Source: Volvox africanus | Taxonomy: Eukaryota; Chlorophyta; Chlorophyceae; Chlamydomonadales; Volvocaceae | Assembly (NCBI GenBank): GCA_030268105.1 | Contig: BSDZ01000030.1 | Span: 372,001 to 436,000, forward strand | Direction of reading: 5' to 3' | Length of the DNA: 64,000 nucleotides | Shown: piece after piece, positions 11,474-22,531 of the stretch | Layout of the letters: each line of letters opens with the position of its first letter | How positions within the stretch are numbered: position 1 is the stretch's first letter | The notes under the pieces: model-generated | Seen by the model: only the letters and a program-made list of their open reading frames with translations | Told to the model about the DNA's origin: nothing | The model's database searches: none | Position numbers and translations under genes: made by a program

Positions 11474-11488
11474 GGGAGGGGGGATAAT
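11474..11488 (+). other. Polypurine tract
   Basis: GGGAGGGGGGATAAT directly before the LTR start TGTTGTGCTACGG. It marks the 3' end of the A element on the plus strand. Confidence 0.92.
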
Positions 11489-12323
11489 TGTTGTGCTACG
11501 GTTCGTTTCCCGCCGATGCGTAGGTCGATGCGACGCTACGAGGTGAAGTGCTGTCTTGATGAACGCATGAATGACTTATGCATATGAATGAACTTGCATG
11601 ACATAAATGTATTCGCATACATTTATATATGTATGTGGCATGTTACCATTATCCATCGCGACATCGCATCATGGCTGATCCGCCTAGCATGCATGAAATC
11701 CCAAACGATCGAGAAGTGCATTATGCTCGTGCTATGGAACGATAAGTATTACTTATTTAATATAATATTACTTCATTACAGCACACGTTGAGAGCGCCGC
11801 ACCCGTCGTGATACATGCCTTGCAACCGAATATCGTTATTCGGACCCTTGCATCATGCGAATGCCAGAAAGGCTTATCGGTTGTTATACGTGAACATCGC
11901 CTATGCGCAGTAGGGTTGCCACACTTAGGATCGGCCTCCTAGTGTGAGTCGTACGGCATCACGATGCTACAAGTATAACAGATGCGAGGACGGCTAAGTA
12001 AGATAAGACATTTGATACCGGAGAACACTCGTGTGTTCTACACTATTATTGCTATACGCTCTTCTACTTAGCCCGAGCTAAGCCTGAACTTCGCTTATCA
12101 CCGCCGCGTGATGATTGCTTGCTTCCGGCGCTTCCGGCGATTACGTCCATTGCATCGCTTCGGTCTGTAAGATTGTAAGTTATATCTCTTCTTGTCTTGA
12201 AGTCTTCCGCTGTCTCTGTTTGCTCTCGCTTGCCTTGCTGTACTTGCAAGTGCTCGCGCATCAGTGTCGAAAGCCTTCAGATGCGCAGATACTTATGAGC
12301 AAACCAGAAGGAGAGGTACAACA
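11489..12323 (+). repeat. Family A LTR (3' LTR)
   Basis: 835 bp, TGTTGTGCTACGG...GAGAGGTACAACA. It contains several inverted repeats: ATAAATGTAT-tcgc-ATACATTTAT at 11,603-11,626; CCGAATA-tcgt-TATTCGG near 11,828; GAACAC-tcgt-GTGTTC near 12,025; CTTAGC-ccga-GCTAAG near 12,066. Confidence 0.94.
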
Positions 12324-13122
12324 CGGATCTTGTGCATTTCCGTCCTGTGCATGCTGGATCCGCAGGGTGGCTCGGCGACGCTAGCAGGTTGCTCTTCATG
12401 TCGTCTGGCTCGGTGTGGGGATGGTGTGGTTTCTGCGTGGTTGTACACCACACGATAGGTGTATCACGGCGTACATGCGGGTCGAGGGATGGTGCTAGTA
12501 TTGGGTTGGGGAGACTTGATTTGTGCCGGAGGCCGGTGTACGGCGGGTCGCTGGGAATTTCGCAGAGGCGTCTGTCTTCCAGAGGCAGCACGGACGACCA
12601 GCAACGCTGGTCATGTGCCTTCGTGTGTGGGGCTTGGGGGCATTGGGCACTTATCGCTAGGCTTAGTCGATTCAGGGCAATCTTGTGCCGGTGTTTCACC
12701 TTGCCCCGGGGGAAGAGCTTCTGGAGTTCGGTGGTGGTGATGAGATGTTGTGTTGTGTTCTTGTCAATGAGCGCGTGCAAGTCTGAGCCCAGCTCTGTTA
12801 AGGGGAGCAGGCACCGGAACGGCAGAGTTCCGGGCTTTGTGTCCTGACGTGCGTTGATGACGGAGGCGGCCGTCATGAGAGTGTTTAGGGATGTGTTGTA
12901 TGACATCCCCTTGTCTGTGACCATGATGCCGTGGTCTTGCGCCAGGGTCAGCTATTTTAAGGTGGTATAAAAACTGCTCTCGCGTTTCAGCATGTGCATC
13001 CTCGTGTCGGCCGCCAGACGACACTGCAGCTCAAGCATGGCTCTTGTCACGACGCCTAGCCGGCCTTCATCATTTAGGGATAAGACCAGCGCGTGTACTC
13101 CCATGTGCACGTAGATCGGTAG
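12324..13122. other. Unrecognised 0.8-kb segment between LTRs
   Basis: The longest stretch here that matches none of the three element families. It follows the 3' A LTR and ends at a 5' B LTR. It is visibly more G/T-rich on the plus strand than its neighbours. Long open frames exist on both strands (minus about 12,277-12,924; plus about 12,332-12,847), but none shows a domain I recognise, and overlapping open frames on both strands argue against a simple gene. It may be original flanking DNA, a captured host fragment, or part of an unrelated repeat. Confidence 0.5.
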
Positions 13123-13936
13123 TGTTGTACGCTGGTTCGATCACCGTTTACGCCGAAGTAGGTTGCAATCCATTCAAGCACTACCGAACATGATATAATC
13201 ATATTAGCATGATATATTCGAGTATATCTAGCTAATCAGGCACGTCGCATTATCATCTACGACATCCCGCTGTCAGTCAACATGTTTGACTCGAAGCTGA
13301 TATCAATGCGTGAACTCACTATTGGCATAATATATCACGTAATAATATTTCAAATATTATTACCTCATCCGTGTCATAAACCATACGTGTATGCAAAACA
13401 CGACGATCACGATGGTTGGGTCGGCAACCGAATATCGACATTCGGACCTTCGCATACTGCATACGTTGCATCCATTAATATCACGGATTACGCGACATTC
13501 AGAACAGTGCTAAGATAATACTCACACTTGAGATCGGAATCCAGTGAGACTTGTACTGCACATCGGTATCGTGAACGTGATAGGTGCGAGGACGGCCACC
13601 TAGAGACCAAAGTCGGCTCGACGCTACTTTGGATTAAGTAATCACGTACTTAACTCAGTCTAATTCCCATATATACGTTTTACTCATTTATTATCGGCCT
13701 GAGATATTCCAGCATATCATTTCCAGCCGGATGATGAACACTGCCCGCGGGGTCTGACGGCAGACTCCTAATTTGCAACTGAAGATCATTGTAAGTTGAA
13801 TCTTTCCTTATCTATAAGTCTTCCGCTGTCACGTTGCTTGCACTGAAGTGTCTTGCTGTTCGTAAGCACCATGCATGTGTAGCTAACACTCAGACGTGCA
13901 GATTCAGTGCATGATCGAAGAAGGAAGGATACAACA
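13123..13936 (+). repeat. Family B LTR (5' LTR of element B2)
   Basis: 814 bp, TGTTGTACGCTGG...GAAGGATACAACA, followed by the 4-nt spacer aatt and a primer-binding site. It is more diverged from the LTRs at 20,721 and 28,316 than those are from each other, so it lies outside the tandem duplication. It carries GTAATAATATTT-ca-AAATATTATTAC near 13,338. Confidence 0.93.
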
Positions 13937-13940
13937 AATT

Positions 13941-13959
13941 TGGTATCGAGACAGGTTCG
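13941..13959 (+). other. Primer-binding site
   Basis: TGGTATCGAGACAGGTTCG, 4 nt after the 5' LTR. Identical sites follow the LTRs ending at 20,062, 21,531, 27,657 and 29,126 (starts 20,067, 21,536, 27,662 and 29,131). Confidence 0.82.
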
Positions 13960-14427
13960 TTACCTGACAGCCAAATGATGCTCGATCGGAAGTAAGTTCT
14001 TTCTAGGACGACTGTGGACGATGGGCGACGTAGCCCACTAGACATTATCACCGAAGAATTTGTCCACGCTGTATTAGATACTGTTGCTTCCAAATTGTGA
14101 TTGCTTTTATACCTTTGTAGTTTACTGCAATTGTGGTGTGAGCCTTCGCTCTGAGTTGCAGGTGAAACTAGTGGTCCGGCACCGCTTGTGGTAGCTCCTG
14201 GTTACAACTTGCGTTCTAATCAGCTGGAGGCTTTGATTGCACGGACTACAGGGACCAACTGAGTACGTATCTGCCATATCTACTCGAAGTCTGCAAGCGT
14301 ATTGTCGGTGTGCTGACCAAATTGCTGGTACTCTTGTGCTAGATTCGTGTGAATCGCTTGCACACTTGCTTTAGAATTATGTGCATCGTTTATTGTCACG
14401 CAATTTGAATATATTGGTCAGTGTCCC
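13960..14427 (+). other. Leader of element B2 with ORF0 relic
   Basis: Two segments here are translatable relatives of the upstream ORF of family A: 14,005-14,099 (PLDIITEEF, HAVLDTVAS, with ATG changed to AGG) and about 14,160-14,255 (YNLRSNQLEALIARTTG), separated by the intron-like stretch. A third block downstream (LLEVCKSIVGVLTKLL) is in a shifted frame. It is a decayed reading frame, not a functional one. Confidence 0.6.
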
Positions 14428-14936
14428 ATGATGGCGGGACGTGACAATTTGTCGTATGTAGGCTTGGCATATCAACTTCAGCCGGGAACCGTTCCTAGAA
14501 CGTTTGATAGGGATCCTGAGACTATTGACACAATTACTGCTCAAGATCCCCTTGTGTTTCAGGCCCCTATCCATCTTACTACGCCACGCTCGGCAGCCAT
14601 AATGGTTACAGATGGAACTGCTGATCAACGGGGTTTACTGTTGCCTCAAATGCAAGACCGCGCCGATGGTAATGAGGTGAAGAGGTTTACTATCCCGGCA
14701 CCGAAATTTTTATCTTGCATGATATGAATGTTGAACGTGACATTGCGAATGCAACTCATTCATATCTATGTGATGTTAGGAAGTACCTGCAGTTGGTCCG
14801 TGGCGGTGAACATGATGAGGTGAGGTGTCTCTTTGTTGGGAGTACCCTCGAGGGTATAGCAAAGACATGGTATTGTTATTATTATTACATTACTCCGGCC
14901 GAAGCCTGGCGTGTGTTAAAGGGGAGACGGCACTGA
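14428..14936 (+). pseudogene. Gag pseudogene of element B2
   Basis: Starts MMAGRDNLSYVGLAYQ. A shift falls at about 14,710 (FTIPAPKFLSCMI, then HDMNVERDIANAT in another frame). It continues through the Gag core (RKYLQLVRGGEHDEVRCLFVGSTLEGIAKTWY) and stops shortly after an ATT-rich stretch. The rest of the Gag core and the zinc knuckle are missing, replaced by unrelated-looking sequence up to about 15,215. Confidence 0.83.
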
Positions 14937-15215
14937 GGGGGTACATTCACGGACTCCCTATACTCCATATCTCCACCGCTATCCCGGTTGATCGTCCATC
15001 TTCATCGACCATCGTTGAACCTATTATTGCTAGGCCACACGCCACACTCTCGCTGTGGGTCACGACCCGTTCTTGCATCTTGCCAGAGTTGGGTGCTCCT
15101 GTATACACCAGGCCTCCTGAAATCTGCACCACCCATGTCACACACTACCACATGGCACCCTGCGCTTGGTCCTGGAGGAGGGTACTCAGCCCCCCTACGA
15201 CCCGCTTCAGCCATT
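14880..15215. other. Non-homologous segment replacing end of gag and start of pol
   Basis: Between the Gag core and the protease region, element B2 has about 330 bp with no visible relation to the corresponding part of elements B1, B3 or A. The Gag C-terminus and the Dam-like domain should be here. Overlapping short open frames on both strands show no domain. It could be a captured fragment or strongly diverged element sequence. The tandem copy is at 22,475-22,810. Confidence 0.5.
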
Positions 15216-17489
15216 TTTGTTATCTGAGGAGTCGACTCCGACAGGTTATTGTGTTCCCATTATTGAAGTCGGCCTCACTGGTCGAATGATGGAGGCACTT
15301 GAGGATACCGGTGCCAGTGACGACTTCATCTCTGTGGCAGAGGTGAACGTGTTGGGGTCGACCCCACAGTAGTCTGATTGTGACAGGTTACCCTCGTTGA
15401 TGAGGGTAAGCATCCCATCGTGGGCAGAATCACCCTAAGCCTATCGATAGGCCCTCAGCGTGTTAGGGCCCAATGAGTGCAACAAGGTCTCTCGGAGACA
15501 GCACTACATGGACATTGGGTGCCGCGACATATCGACAGTACCGCGCGCACATCAATATGGAGTCCAGCACAATTGGCCATTGTGCAAAAGGGAACCTATC
15601 GCCTAAGGTAGCTTGTCTGTTGTATCAAGATCTCATACTAGAGGAGGGCGGGAGTGTGTGGAGCCTGTGGTTAATTTGGTTCTAGCGGCGTTTGTCCGCC
15701 GAAATGAAGAACCCAAGCTTGAAGGGTGTAAGACAAGCTTATCAAATGATAAGGAAAAACATCCATGAATTGCTTGTGAGGCCTTGGGTGCAATCAATTG
15801 CTACCACCGCGCAGTCTCTTGTGAAAGATTCTGACAGCAGCCCCCCGCCCCCATTGCCAAATTATACCGATGCATTTGTCATCCCGGGGCTCCCACCTAT
15901 GTTACCTGCTGACCATATGATCCCTCTTGTGCCCGAGCACAACCCGTTTCACTACCGATGTACAGGTTAAGTCCATTGGAGTTGGATGAGGTGAAGCGGC
16001 AAGTGAGGGATCTGCTCGCAAAGGGTATGGTTCGGCCCAGCACATCGCCATACTCTGCACCGATATTGTTTGTTGGAAAGAAGGATGGGACGTTGCGTAT
16101 GTGCATTGATTATTGGGGCTTGAATGCGACTACGATTAAAAATCGCTACCCTTTGCCGCGCGTCCATGACCTGCTCGATAAGCTGAAAGGCTCAGCTTAT
16201 TTATCCTCGATTGATCTACAACAGGGGTATAACCAGATACGCATTGCTGCTTCTGATATTCCGAAAACCGCTTTCCGGACCCCCTTTGGTCACTTCGAGT
16301 ACACGGTCTTGTCATTTGGACTTACAAATGTGCCCGCCACATTTCAAGCAGTGATGGACCGCATGTTCAGACCATATATCGACAGGTTCATCATTTGTTA
16401 CTTGGATGATATTTTGATATATTCCAAGACGCGCGAGGAGCACCTGAAGCATCTTGAGCTCGTGCTTGAGGTGATGAAGCAGGAGCAATTGTTTGCTAAA
16501 CGCGCCAAGTGTTCTTGGGCGCAGCCTCAGGTGGAGTATTTGGGCCACATCGTGTTGGCCACTAGGGTAAGGATGGACCCACGGAAGGTAGCTGTGGTTC
16601 ACGAATGGCCCGCACCTCAGAACCTCACTGAACTACGCCAGTTCTTAGGTTTGACCAACTACTTCCGTAAGTTTATTAATAAATACTCCATTATTGCAGC
16701 CCCACTTACAAATCTGACAAAGAAAGGAGGTTTCACTTTGCTAGAGGCTTGGACACTTGGGTGTCAGTGGGCATTCGAAGAGAAGCGAATCGTCGCCGAC
16801 GACGTCACCCTCTCTTTTCCTGATTACTCATTGCCGTTTCGTGTAGAAGTAATATCGGATGCTTCCCTACATGGAAGTGGCGCTGTATTGTTGCAGGAAG
16901 GACGACCGATCGCCTTCACGAGTAAGAAATTCTCCGGTGCGGAGACCCGCTACACGACTGGAGAACAGGAGCTGTTGGCAGTTCTACATGCTCTAAAGGA
17001 ATGGCGTTGTTACCTTATAGGCCGTCCTTTTACATTGAAGACCGACCACAAACCGCTGACATTTTTACAAAGTGTCCCCACGCTCAACCAACGACAAGCC
17101 CGGTGGATGGAATATCTATCTCGCTTCGACTGTACATGGGAGTACATCGCCGGCAAAATTAATATTGCTGACGCCCTCAGTCGACATCTGTCGTTACACG
17201 CTGCGATCCTAGCAGCACCGATTACCCGTTCATGCAGTCAGGAGGTGCTGATAGCAGCGGACCTTGCGCAACGACTCAAGGTGGCGTATGAAGTGGATCC
17301 ATGGTTCGCTACGCCAAGTAATGTGGAACATCTACGCAAGCGCAACAATTTATGGTTGCGGATGGATGGCTTGACAACGCAAATCGTCGTGCCGAAGGCG
17401 ATGCTCTGCACTACAATATACTTGCTCGGTTCCATGAGGACCCGTTGGCAGGACACCCTGGAAGTATGCGTTTGGCAGAACTAGTGCGA
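15216..17489 (+). pseudogene. Pol pseudogene of element B2 (protease, RT, RNase H)
   Basis: Protease at about 15,230-15,370 keeps its catalytic motif ([19 protein letters not shown]) and then meets a stop. The protease-RT connector at 15,473-15,960 is frameshifted, with FVIPGLPPMLPADHMIPL. The 508-codon stretch 15,958-17,484 holds RT ([39 protein letters not shown]), RNase H ([35 protein letters not shown]) and the approach to integrase, then loses frame in the zinc finger (DPLAGHPGS in another frame). The gene is cut by the A LTR at 17,490 and continues at 18,319. Not functional. Confidence 0.88.
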
Positions 17490-18313
17490 TGTTGTGCTAC
17501 GGTTAGTTTCCCGCCGATGCGTAGGTCGATGTGATCCTACAAGGCGAAATGCTATTGTGATGAACACATTGCATATGAATGAATCTGCATGATATAAATG
17601 TATTCGTGTACATTTATATATGCATTTGGCATGTTGTCATTATCCATCGCGACATCGCATCATGGCAAATCCGCCTAGCATGCATGAAAGCCCGAAGCAT
17701 TGAAGTGCACATTATGCTCGTGCTACGAAACGATAAGTAATATTATCTGATATAATATTACTTCATTACAGCACACGTTGAGAGCGCCGCACTCGTCGCG
17801 ACACATGCCCTGCAACCGGATATCGTTATCCGGACCCTTGCATCATGCGAATGCCGGAAAGGCTTATACGTTGTTATGCGTAGACATCGCCTATACGCAG
17901 TAGGGTTGTCACATCTAGGATCGGCCTCCTGATGTGAATCGTACGGCATTGCGATGCTGCGAGTATAACAGATGGGAGGACGGCTAAGCCAAAAGAGACA
18001 TTCGATACCGGAGAACACTCGTGTGTTCTATATTATTATTGCTATACGCTATTCTACTTAGCCCGAGCTAAGCCTGAACTTCGCTAATCACTGCCGCGTG
18101 ATGATTGCTTGCTTCCGGCGCTGACGGCGATTTCGTCCATTGCATCGTTCTGATCCGTAAGACTGTAAGTTATATCTCTCTTCGTCTTGAAGTCTTCCGC
18201 TGTCTCTGTTTGCTCTCGCTTGCCTTGCTGTACTTGCAAGTGCTCGCGCATCGGTGTCGAAAGTCTCCAGACGTGCAGATACTTATTAGCAAACGCGAAC
18301 GAGAGGTACAACA
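17490..18313 (+). repeat. Solo family A LTR in B pol
   Basis: 824 bp, TGTTGTGCTACGG...GAGAGGTACAACA, flanked by a perfect target-site duplication tgcga (17,485-17,489 and 18,314-18,318). It contains AAGTAATATTAT...ATAATATTACTT near 17,740. Formed by recombination between the two LTRs of an inserted A element. Confidence 0.95.
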
Positions 18314-18318
18314 TGCGA

Positions 18319-18408
18319 AGCTCGTTCTCGTGGCCGCGCGTGGTGAAGGATGCGGAAAACTTCGTGCAAAGGTGCAGTTTATGTCAGCGCAACAAAGCAC
18401 TATCCGGT
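18319..18408 (+). pseudogene. Integrase zinc-finger end of element B2
   Basis: A 90-bp continuation of the pol interrupted by the [30 protein letters not shown], with the CC pair of the HHCC finger. It ends at ccggt, where a B LTR starts. The rest of a B integrase beginning at this exact point is found at 478-1,089 on the minus strand. Confidence 0.85.
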
Positions 18409-20062
18409 TGTTGTACGCCGGATCAATCACCATTCACACCGAAGTAGGCCGCAATACATTCGAGCATTATGAAGCATGATATAATCATATTAGCATGATA
18501 TACTCAGGTATATCTAGCTAATCAGGCATGTCACATTATCATCTACGACATTGCGCTGTTGTTGTGCTATGGTTCGTTTCCCTCCGATGCGTAGGTCGAT
18601 GCGACGCTATGAGGTGAAGTGCTGTCTTGATGAACGCATGAATGACTTATGCATATGAATGAACTTGCATGACATAAATGTATTCGCATACATTTATATA
18701 TGTATGTGGCATGTTACCATTATCCATCGCAACATCGCATCATGGCAAATCCGCCTAGCATGCATGAAATCCCGAACGATCGAGAAGTGCATTATGCTCG
18801 TGCTATGGAACGATAAGTATTACTTATTTAATATAATATTACTTCATTACAGCACACGTTGAGAGCGCCGCACCCGTCGCGATACATGCCTTGCAACCGA
18901 ATATCGTTATTCGGACCCTTGCATCATGCGAATGCCAGAAAGGCTTATTGGTTGTTATACGTGAACATCGCCTATGCGCAGTAGAGTTGCCACACTTAGG
19001 ATCGGCCTCCTAGTGTGAGTCGTACGGCATCACGATGCTACGAGTATAACAGATGCGAGGACGGCTAAGTAAGATAAGACATTTGATACCGGAGAACACT
19101 CGTGTGTTCTACACTATTATTGCTATACGCTCTTCTACTTAGCCCGAGCTAAGCCTGAACTTCGCTTATCACCGCCGCGTGATGATTGCTTGCTTCCGGC
19201 GCTGACGGCGATTTCGTCCATTGCATCGCTTCCATCTGTAAGACTGTAAGTTATATCTCTTCTTGTCTTGAAGTCTTCCGCTGTCTCTGTTTGCTCTCGC
19301 TTGCCTTGCTGTACTTGCAAGTGCTCGCGCATCGGTATCGAAAGTCCCCAGATGTGCAGATACTTATGAGCAAACGCGAAGGAGAGGTACAACAGCCGTC
19401 GGTCAACATGTTTGACTCGAGGCTGATATAAATGCGTGAACTCACTATTGGCATAATATCCCACGTAATAATATTTCAAATATTATTACCTCATCCGTGT
19501 CATAAACCATACGTGTATGCAAAACACGACGATCACGATGGTTGGGTTGGCAACCGAATATCGACATTCGGACCTTCGCATACTGCATACGTTGCATCCA
19601 TTAATATCACGGATTACGCGATATTCAGAACAGTGCTAAGATAATACTCACACTTGAGATCGGAATCCAGTGAGACTTGTACTGCACATCGGTATCGTGA
19701 ACGTGATAGGTGCGAGGACGGCCGCCTAGAGACTGAAGTCGGCTCAACATTACTTTGGATTAAGTAATCACGTACTTAACTCAGTCTAATGCCCATATAT
19801 ACGTTTTACTCATTTATTATCGGCCTGAGATATTCCAGCATATCATTTCCAGCCGGATGATGAACACTGCCCGCGGGGTCTGACGGCAGACTCCTAATTT
19901 GCAACTGAAGATCATTGTAAGTTGAATCTTTCCTTATTTATAAGTCTTCCGCTGTCACGTTGCTTGCACTGAAGTGTCTTGGTGTTCGTAAGCACCATGC
20001 ACGTGTAGCTAATACTCGGACGTGCAGATTCAGTGCATGATCGAAGAAGGAAGGATACAACA
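18409..20062 (+). repeat. Family B LTR split by an A LTR
   Basis: B LTR starting TGTTGTACGCCGG and ending GGATACAACA. It is interrupted at 18,560-19,394 by a solo A LTR. It is followed by a primer-binding site at 20,067 and serves as 5' LTR of the mini-element. Confidence 0.92.
18560..19394 (+). repeat. Solo family A LTR inside a B LTR
   Basis: 835 bp, TGTTGTGCTATGG...GAGAGGTACAACA, flanked by gctgt (18,555-18,559) and gccgt (19,395-19,399), a 5-bp target-site duplication with one later change. A insertion is therefore younger than this B LTR. Confidence 0.94.
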
Positions 20063-20720
20063 AATTTGGTATCGAGACAGGTTCGTTGCCTGACTGCCAA
20101 ATGATGCTCGATCGGAAGTAAGTTCTTTCTAGGACGACTGTGGACGATGGGTGACGTAGCCCACTAGACATTATCACCGAAGAATTTGTCCACGCTGTAT
20201 TAGATACTGTTGCTTCCAAATTGTGATTGCTTTTATACCTTTGTAGTTTACTGCAATTGTGGTGTGAGCCTTCGCTCTGAGTTGCAGGTGAAACTAGTGG
20301 TCCGGCACCGCTTGCGGTAGCTCCTGGTTACAACTTGCGTTCTAATCAGCTGGAGGCTTTGATCGCGTGGACTACAGGGACCAACTGAGTACGTATCTGC
20401 CATATCTACTCGAAGTCTGCAAGAGTATTGTCGGTGTGCTGACCAAATTGCTGGTACTCTTGTGCTAGATTCGTGTGAATCGCTTGCACACTTGCTTTAG
20501 AATTATGTGCATCGTTTATTGTCACGCAATTTAAATATATTGGTCAGTGTTCCAGTGCAGAACTTCGTACAGACTGCATGTCTGTACGAAGTTCGCCGCA
20601 TCCTTAGCCAAACAAGGCCAGGAGAAGGAACGTTGCACCAACTCGACCAACCGCTTGCTGCCAGGGTGTCCTGCTAACGGGTCCTTGTGGAACTGCGCAT
20701 GGATATCGTAGTGTAGTGCA
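20063..20720 (+). mobile_element. Interior of B mini-element, plus orientation
   Basis: 658 bp between B LTRs: primer-binding site, leader (to about 20,550), fold-back hairpin 20,560-20,594, then the integrase zinc-finger fragment on the minus strand (sense [17 protein letters not shown]). The layout equals the mini-element at 8,629-9,286 in reverse orientation and shares the same junction. Confidence 0.85.
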
Positions 20721-21531
20721 TATTGTACGCTGGTTCGATCCCCACTTGCACCGAAGTGGACTGCATTATATTCGAGCATTATGAAGCATGATATAATCAT
20801 ATTAGCATGATATATTCGAGTATATCTAGCTAATCAGGCATGTTGCATTCTCATCTATGACATCGTGCTGTCGGTCAACATGTTTGACTCGAGGCTGATA
20901 ATTAATGTGCGATCTATCCGTTGGTATAATATTCCGCGTAATAATGCTTTGAATATTATTACCTCATCTGTGTCATAAACCATACGCGTATGCAAGAATG
21001 CGACGATCGCGATGGTTGGGTCGGCAACCGAATATCGATATTCGGACCTTCGCATATTGCATGCGTTGCATTCATTAATATCACGGATTATGCGGTATTT
21101 AGATTAGTGCTATGAAGGTACTCACACTTGAGATCGAAATCCAGTGACACCTGTACTGCACATCGGTATCGCGATGTGATAGGTGCGAGGACGGCCGCCT
21201 AGAGACCAAAGTCGGCTTGACACTATTTTGTGTAAAGTACTCGTGTACATAACTCGGTCTGATTCTGATATATACGTTTTACTCATTTATTATCGGCCTG
21301 AGCTATTCCAGCATAGCATTCCCAGCCGGATGATGAACGCTGCCCGCGGGGTCTGACGGCAGACTCCTAATTTGCAACTGAAGATCATTGTAAGTTGAAT
21401 CTTTCCTTATTTATAAGTCTTCCGCTGTCACATTGCTTGCACTGCAGTGTCTTGCTGTTCGTAAGCACCATGCACGTGTAACACTCAGACGTGCAGATTC
21501 AGTGCATGATCGAAGAAGGAAGGATACAACA
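20721..21531 (+). repeat. Family B LTR between mini-element and next B element
   Basis: 811 bp. Its first bases read TATTGTACGC, so the terminal TG is mutated to TA; the 3' end GGATACAACA is intact. It is 3' LTR of the mini-element and 5' LTR of the following copy. Confidence 0.9.
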
Positions 21532-22022
21532 AATTTGGTATCGAGACAGGTTCGTTACCTGACTGCCTAATGATGCTTGATCGGAAGTAAGTTCTTTCTA
21601 GGATGACTGTGGACGATGGGCGACGTAGCCCACTAGACATTATCGCCGAAGAACTTGTCCACGCTGTATTAGATACTGTTGCTTCCAAATTGTGATTGCT
21701 TTTATACCTTTGTAGTTTACTGCAATTGTGGTGTGAGCCTTCGCTCTGAGTTGCAGGTGAAACTAGTGGTCCGGCACCGCTTGTGGTAGCTCCTGGTTAC
21801 AACTTGCGTTCTAATCAGCTGGAGGCTTTGATTGCACGGACTACAGGGACCAACTGAGTACATATCTGCCATATCTACTCGAAGCCTGCAAGAGTATTGT
21901 CGGTGTGCTGACCAAATTGCTGGTACTCTTGTGCTAGATTCGTGTGAATCGCTTGCACACTTGCTTTAGAATTATGTGCATCGTTTATTGTCACGCAATT
22001 TGAATATATTGGTCGGTGTTTC
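21532..22022 (+). other. Leader of the second B copy with ORF0 relic
   Basis: Spacer, primer-binding site (21,536-21,554) and leader, homologous to 13,937-14,427 but with many more differences than the rest of the duplication. It lies on the other side of the crossover. No intact gene. Confidence 0.75.
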
Positions 22023-22531
22023 ATGATGGCGGGACGTGACGACCTGTCGTATGTAGGCTTGGCATATCAACCTGAGCCAGATACCGTTCCTAGAATGTTT
22101 GATAGGGATCCTGAGACTATTGACACAATTACTGCTCAAGATCCCCTTGTGTTTCAGGCCCCTATCCATCTTACTACGCCACGCTCGGCAGCCATAATGG
22201 TTACAGATGGAACTGCTGATCAACGGGGTTTACTGTTGCCTCAAATGCAAGACCGCGCCGATGGTAATGAGGTGAAGAGGTTTACTATCCCGGCACCGAA
22301 ATTTTTATCTTGCATGATATGAATGTTGAACGTGACATTGCGAATGCAACTCATTCATATCTATGTGATGTTAGGAAGTACCTGCAGTTGGTCCGTGGCG
22401 GTGAACATGATGAGGTGAGGTGTCTCTTTGTTGGGAGTACCCTCGAGGGTATAGCAAAGACATGGTATTGTTATTATTATTACATTACTCCGGCCGAAGC
22501 CTGGCGTGTGTTAAAGGGGAGACGGCACTGA
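22023..22531 (+). pseudogene. Gag pseudogene, second copy
   Basis: Starts MMAGRDDLSYVGLAYQPEPD, differing from the first copy in its opening residues and then identical to 14,503-14,936. It has the same frame change at DMNVERDIANAT and the same early stop after the ATT-rich stretch. The shared defects show that decay preceded duplication. Confidence 0.85.

Larger units (their letters stand above)
13123..20062 (+). mobile_element. Element B2: truncated family B element, plus strand
   Basis: 5' LTR (13,123-13,936), primer-binding site, leader, gag and pol pseudogenes, then an LTR (18,409-20,062). Integrase stops right after the zinc finger, with no core, chromodomain or polypurine tract before the next LTR. 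That LTR is therefore probably not its original 3' LTR but one inserted at ccggt in integrase. Solo A LTRs are inserted in its pol and in that B LTR. Confidence 0.8.

Noticed and set aside
12332..12847. 171-codon plus-strand open frame in the unassigned segment, with a long minus-strand frame overlapping it
   Set aside because: Both strands are open over the same stretch, there is no recognisable domain, and the minus frame runs into the LTR. Not reported as a gene.
14865..14890. ATT-rich run as a microsatellite
   Set aside because: Only about four imperfect units; too short to call.
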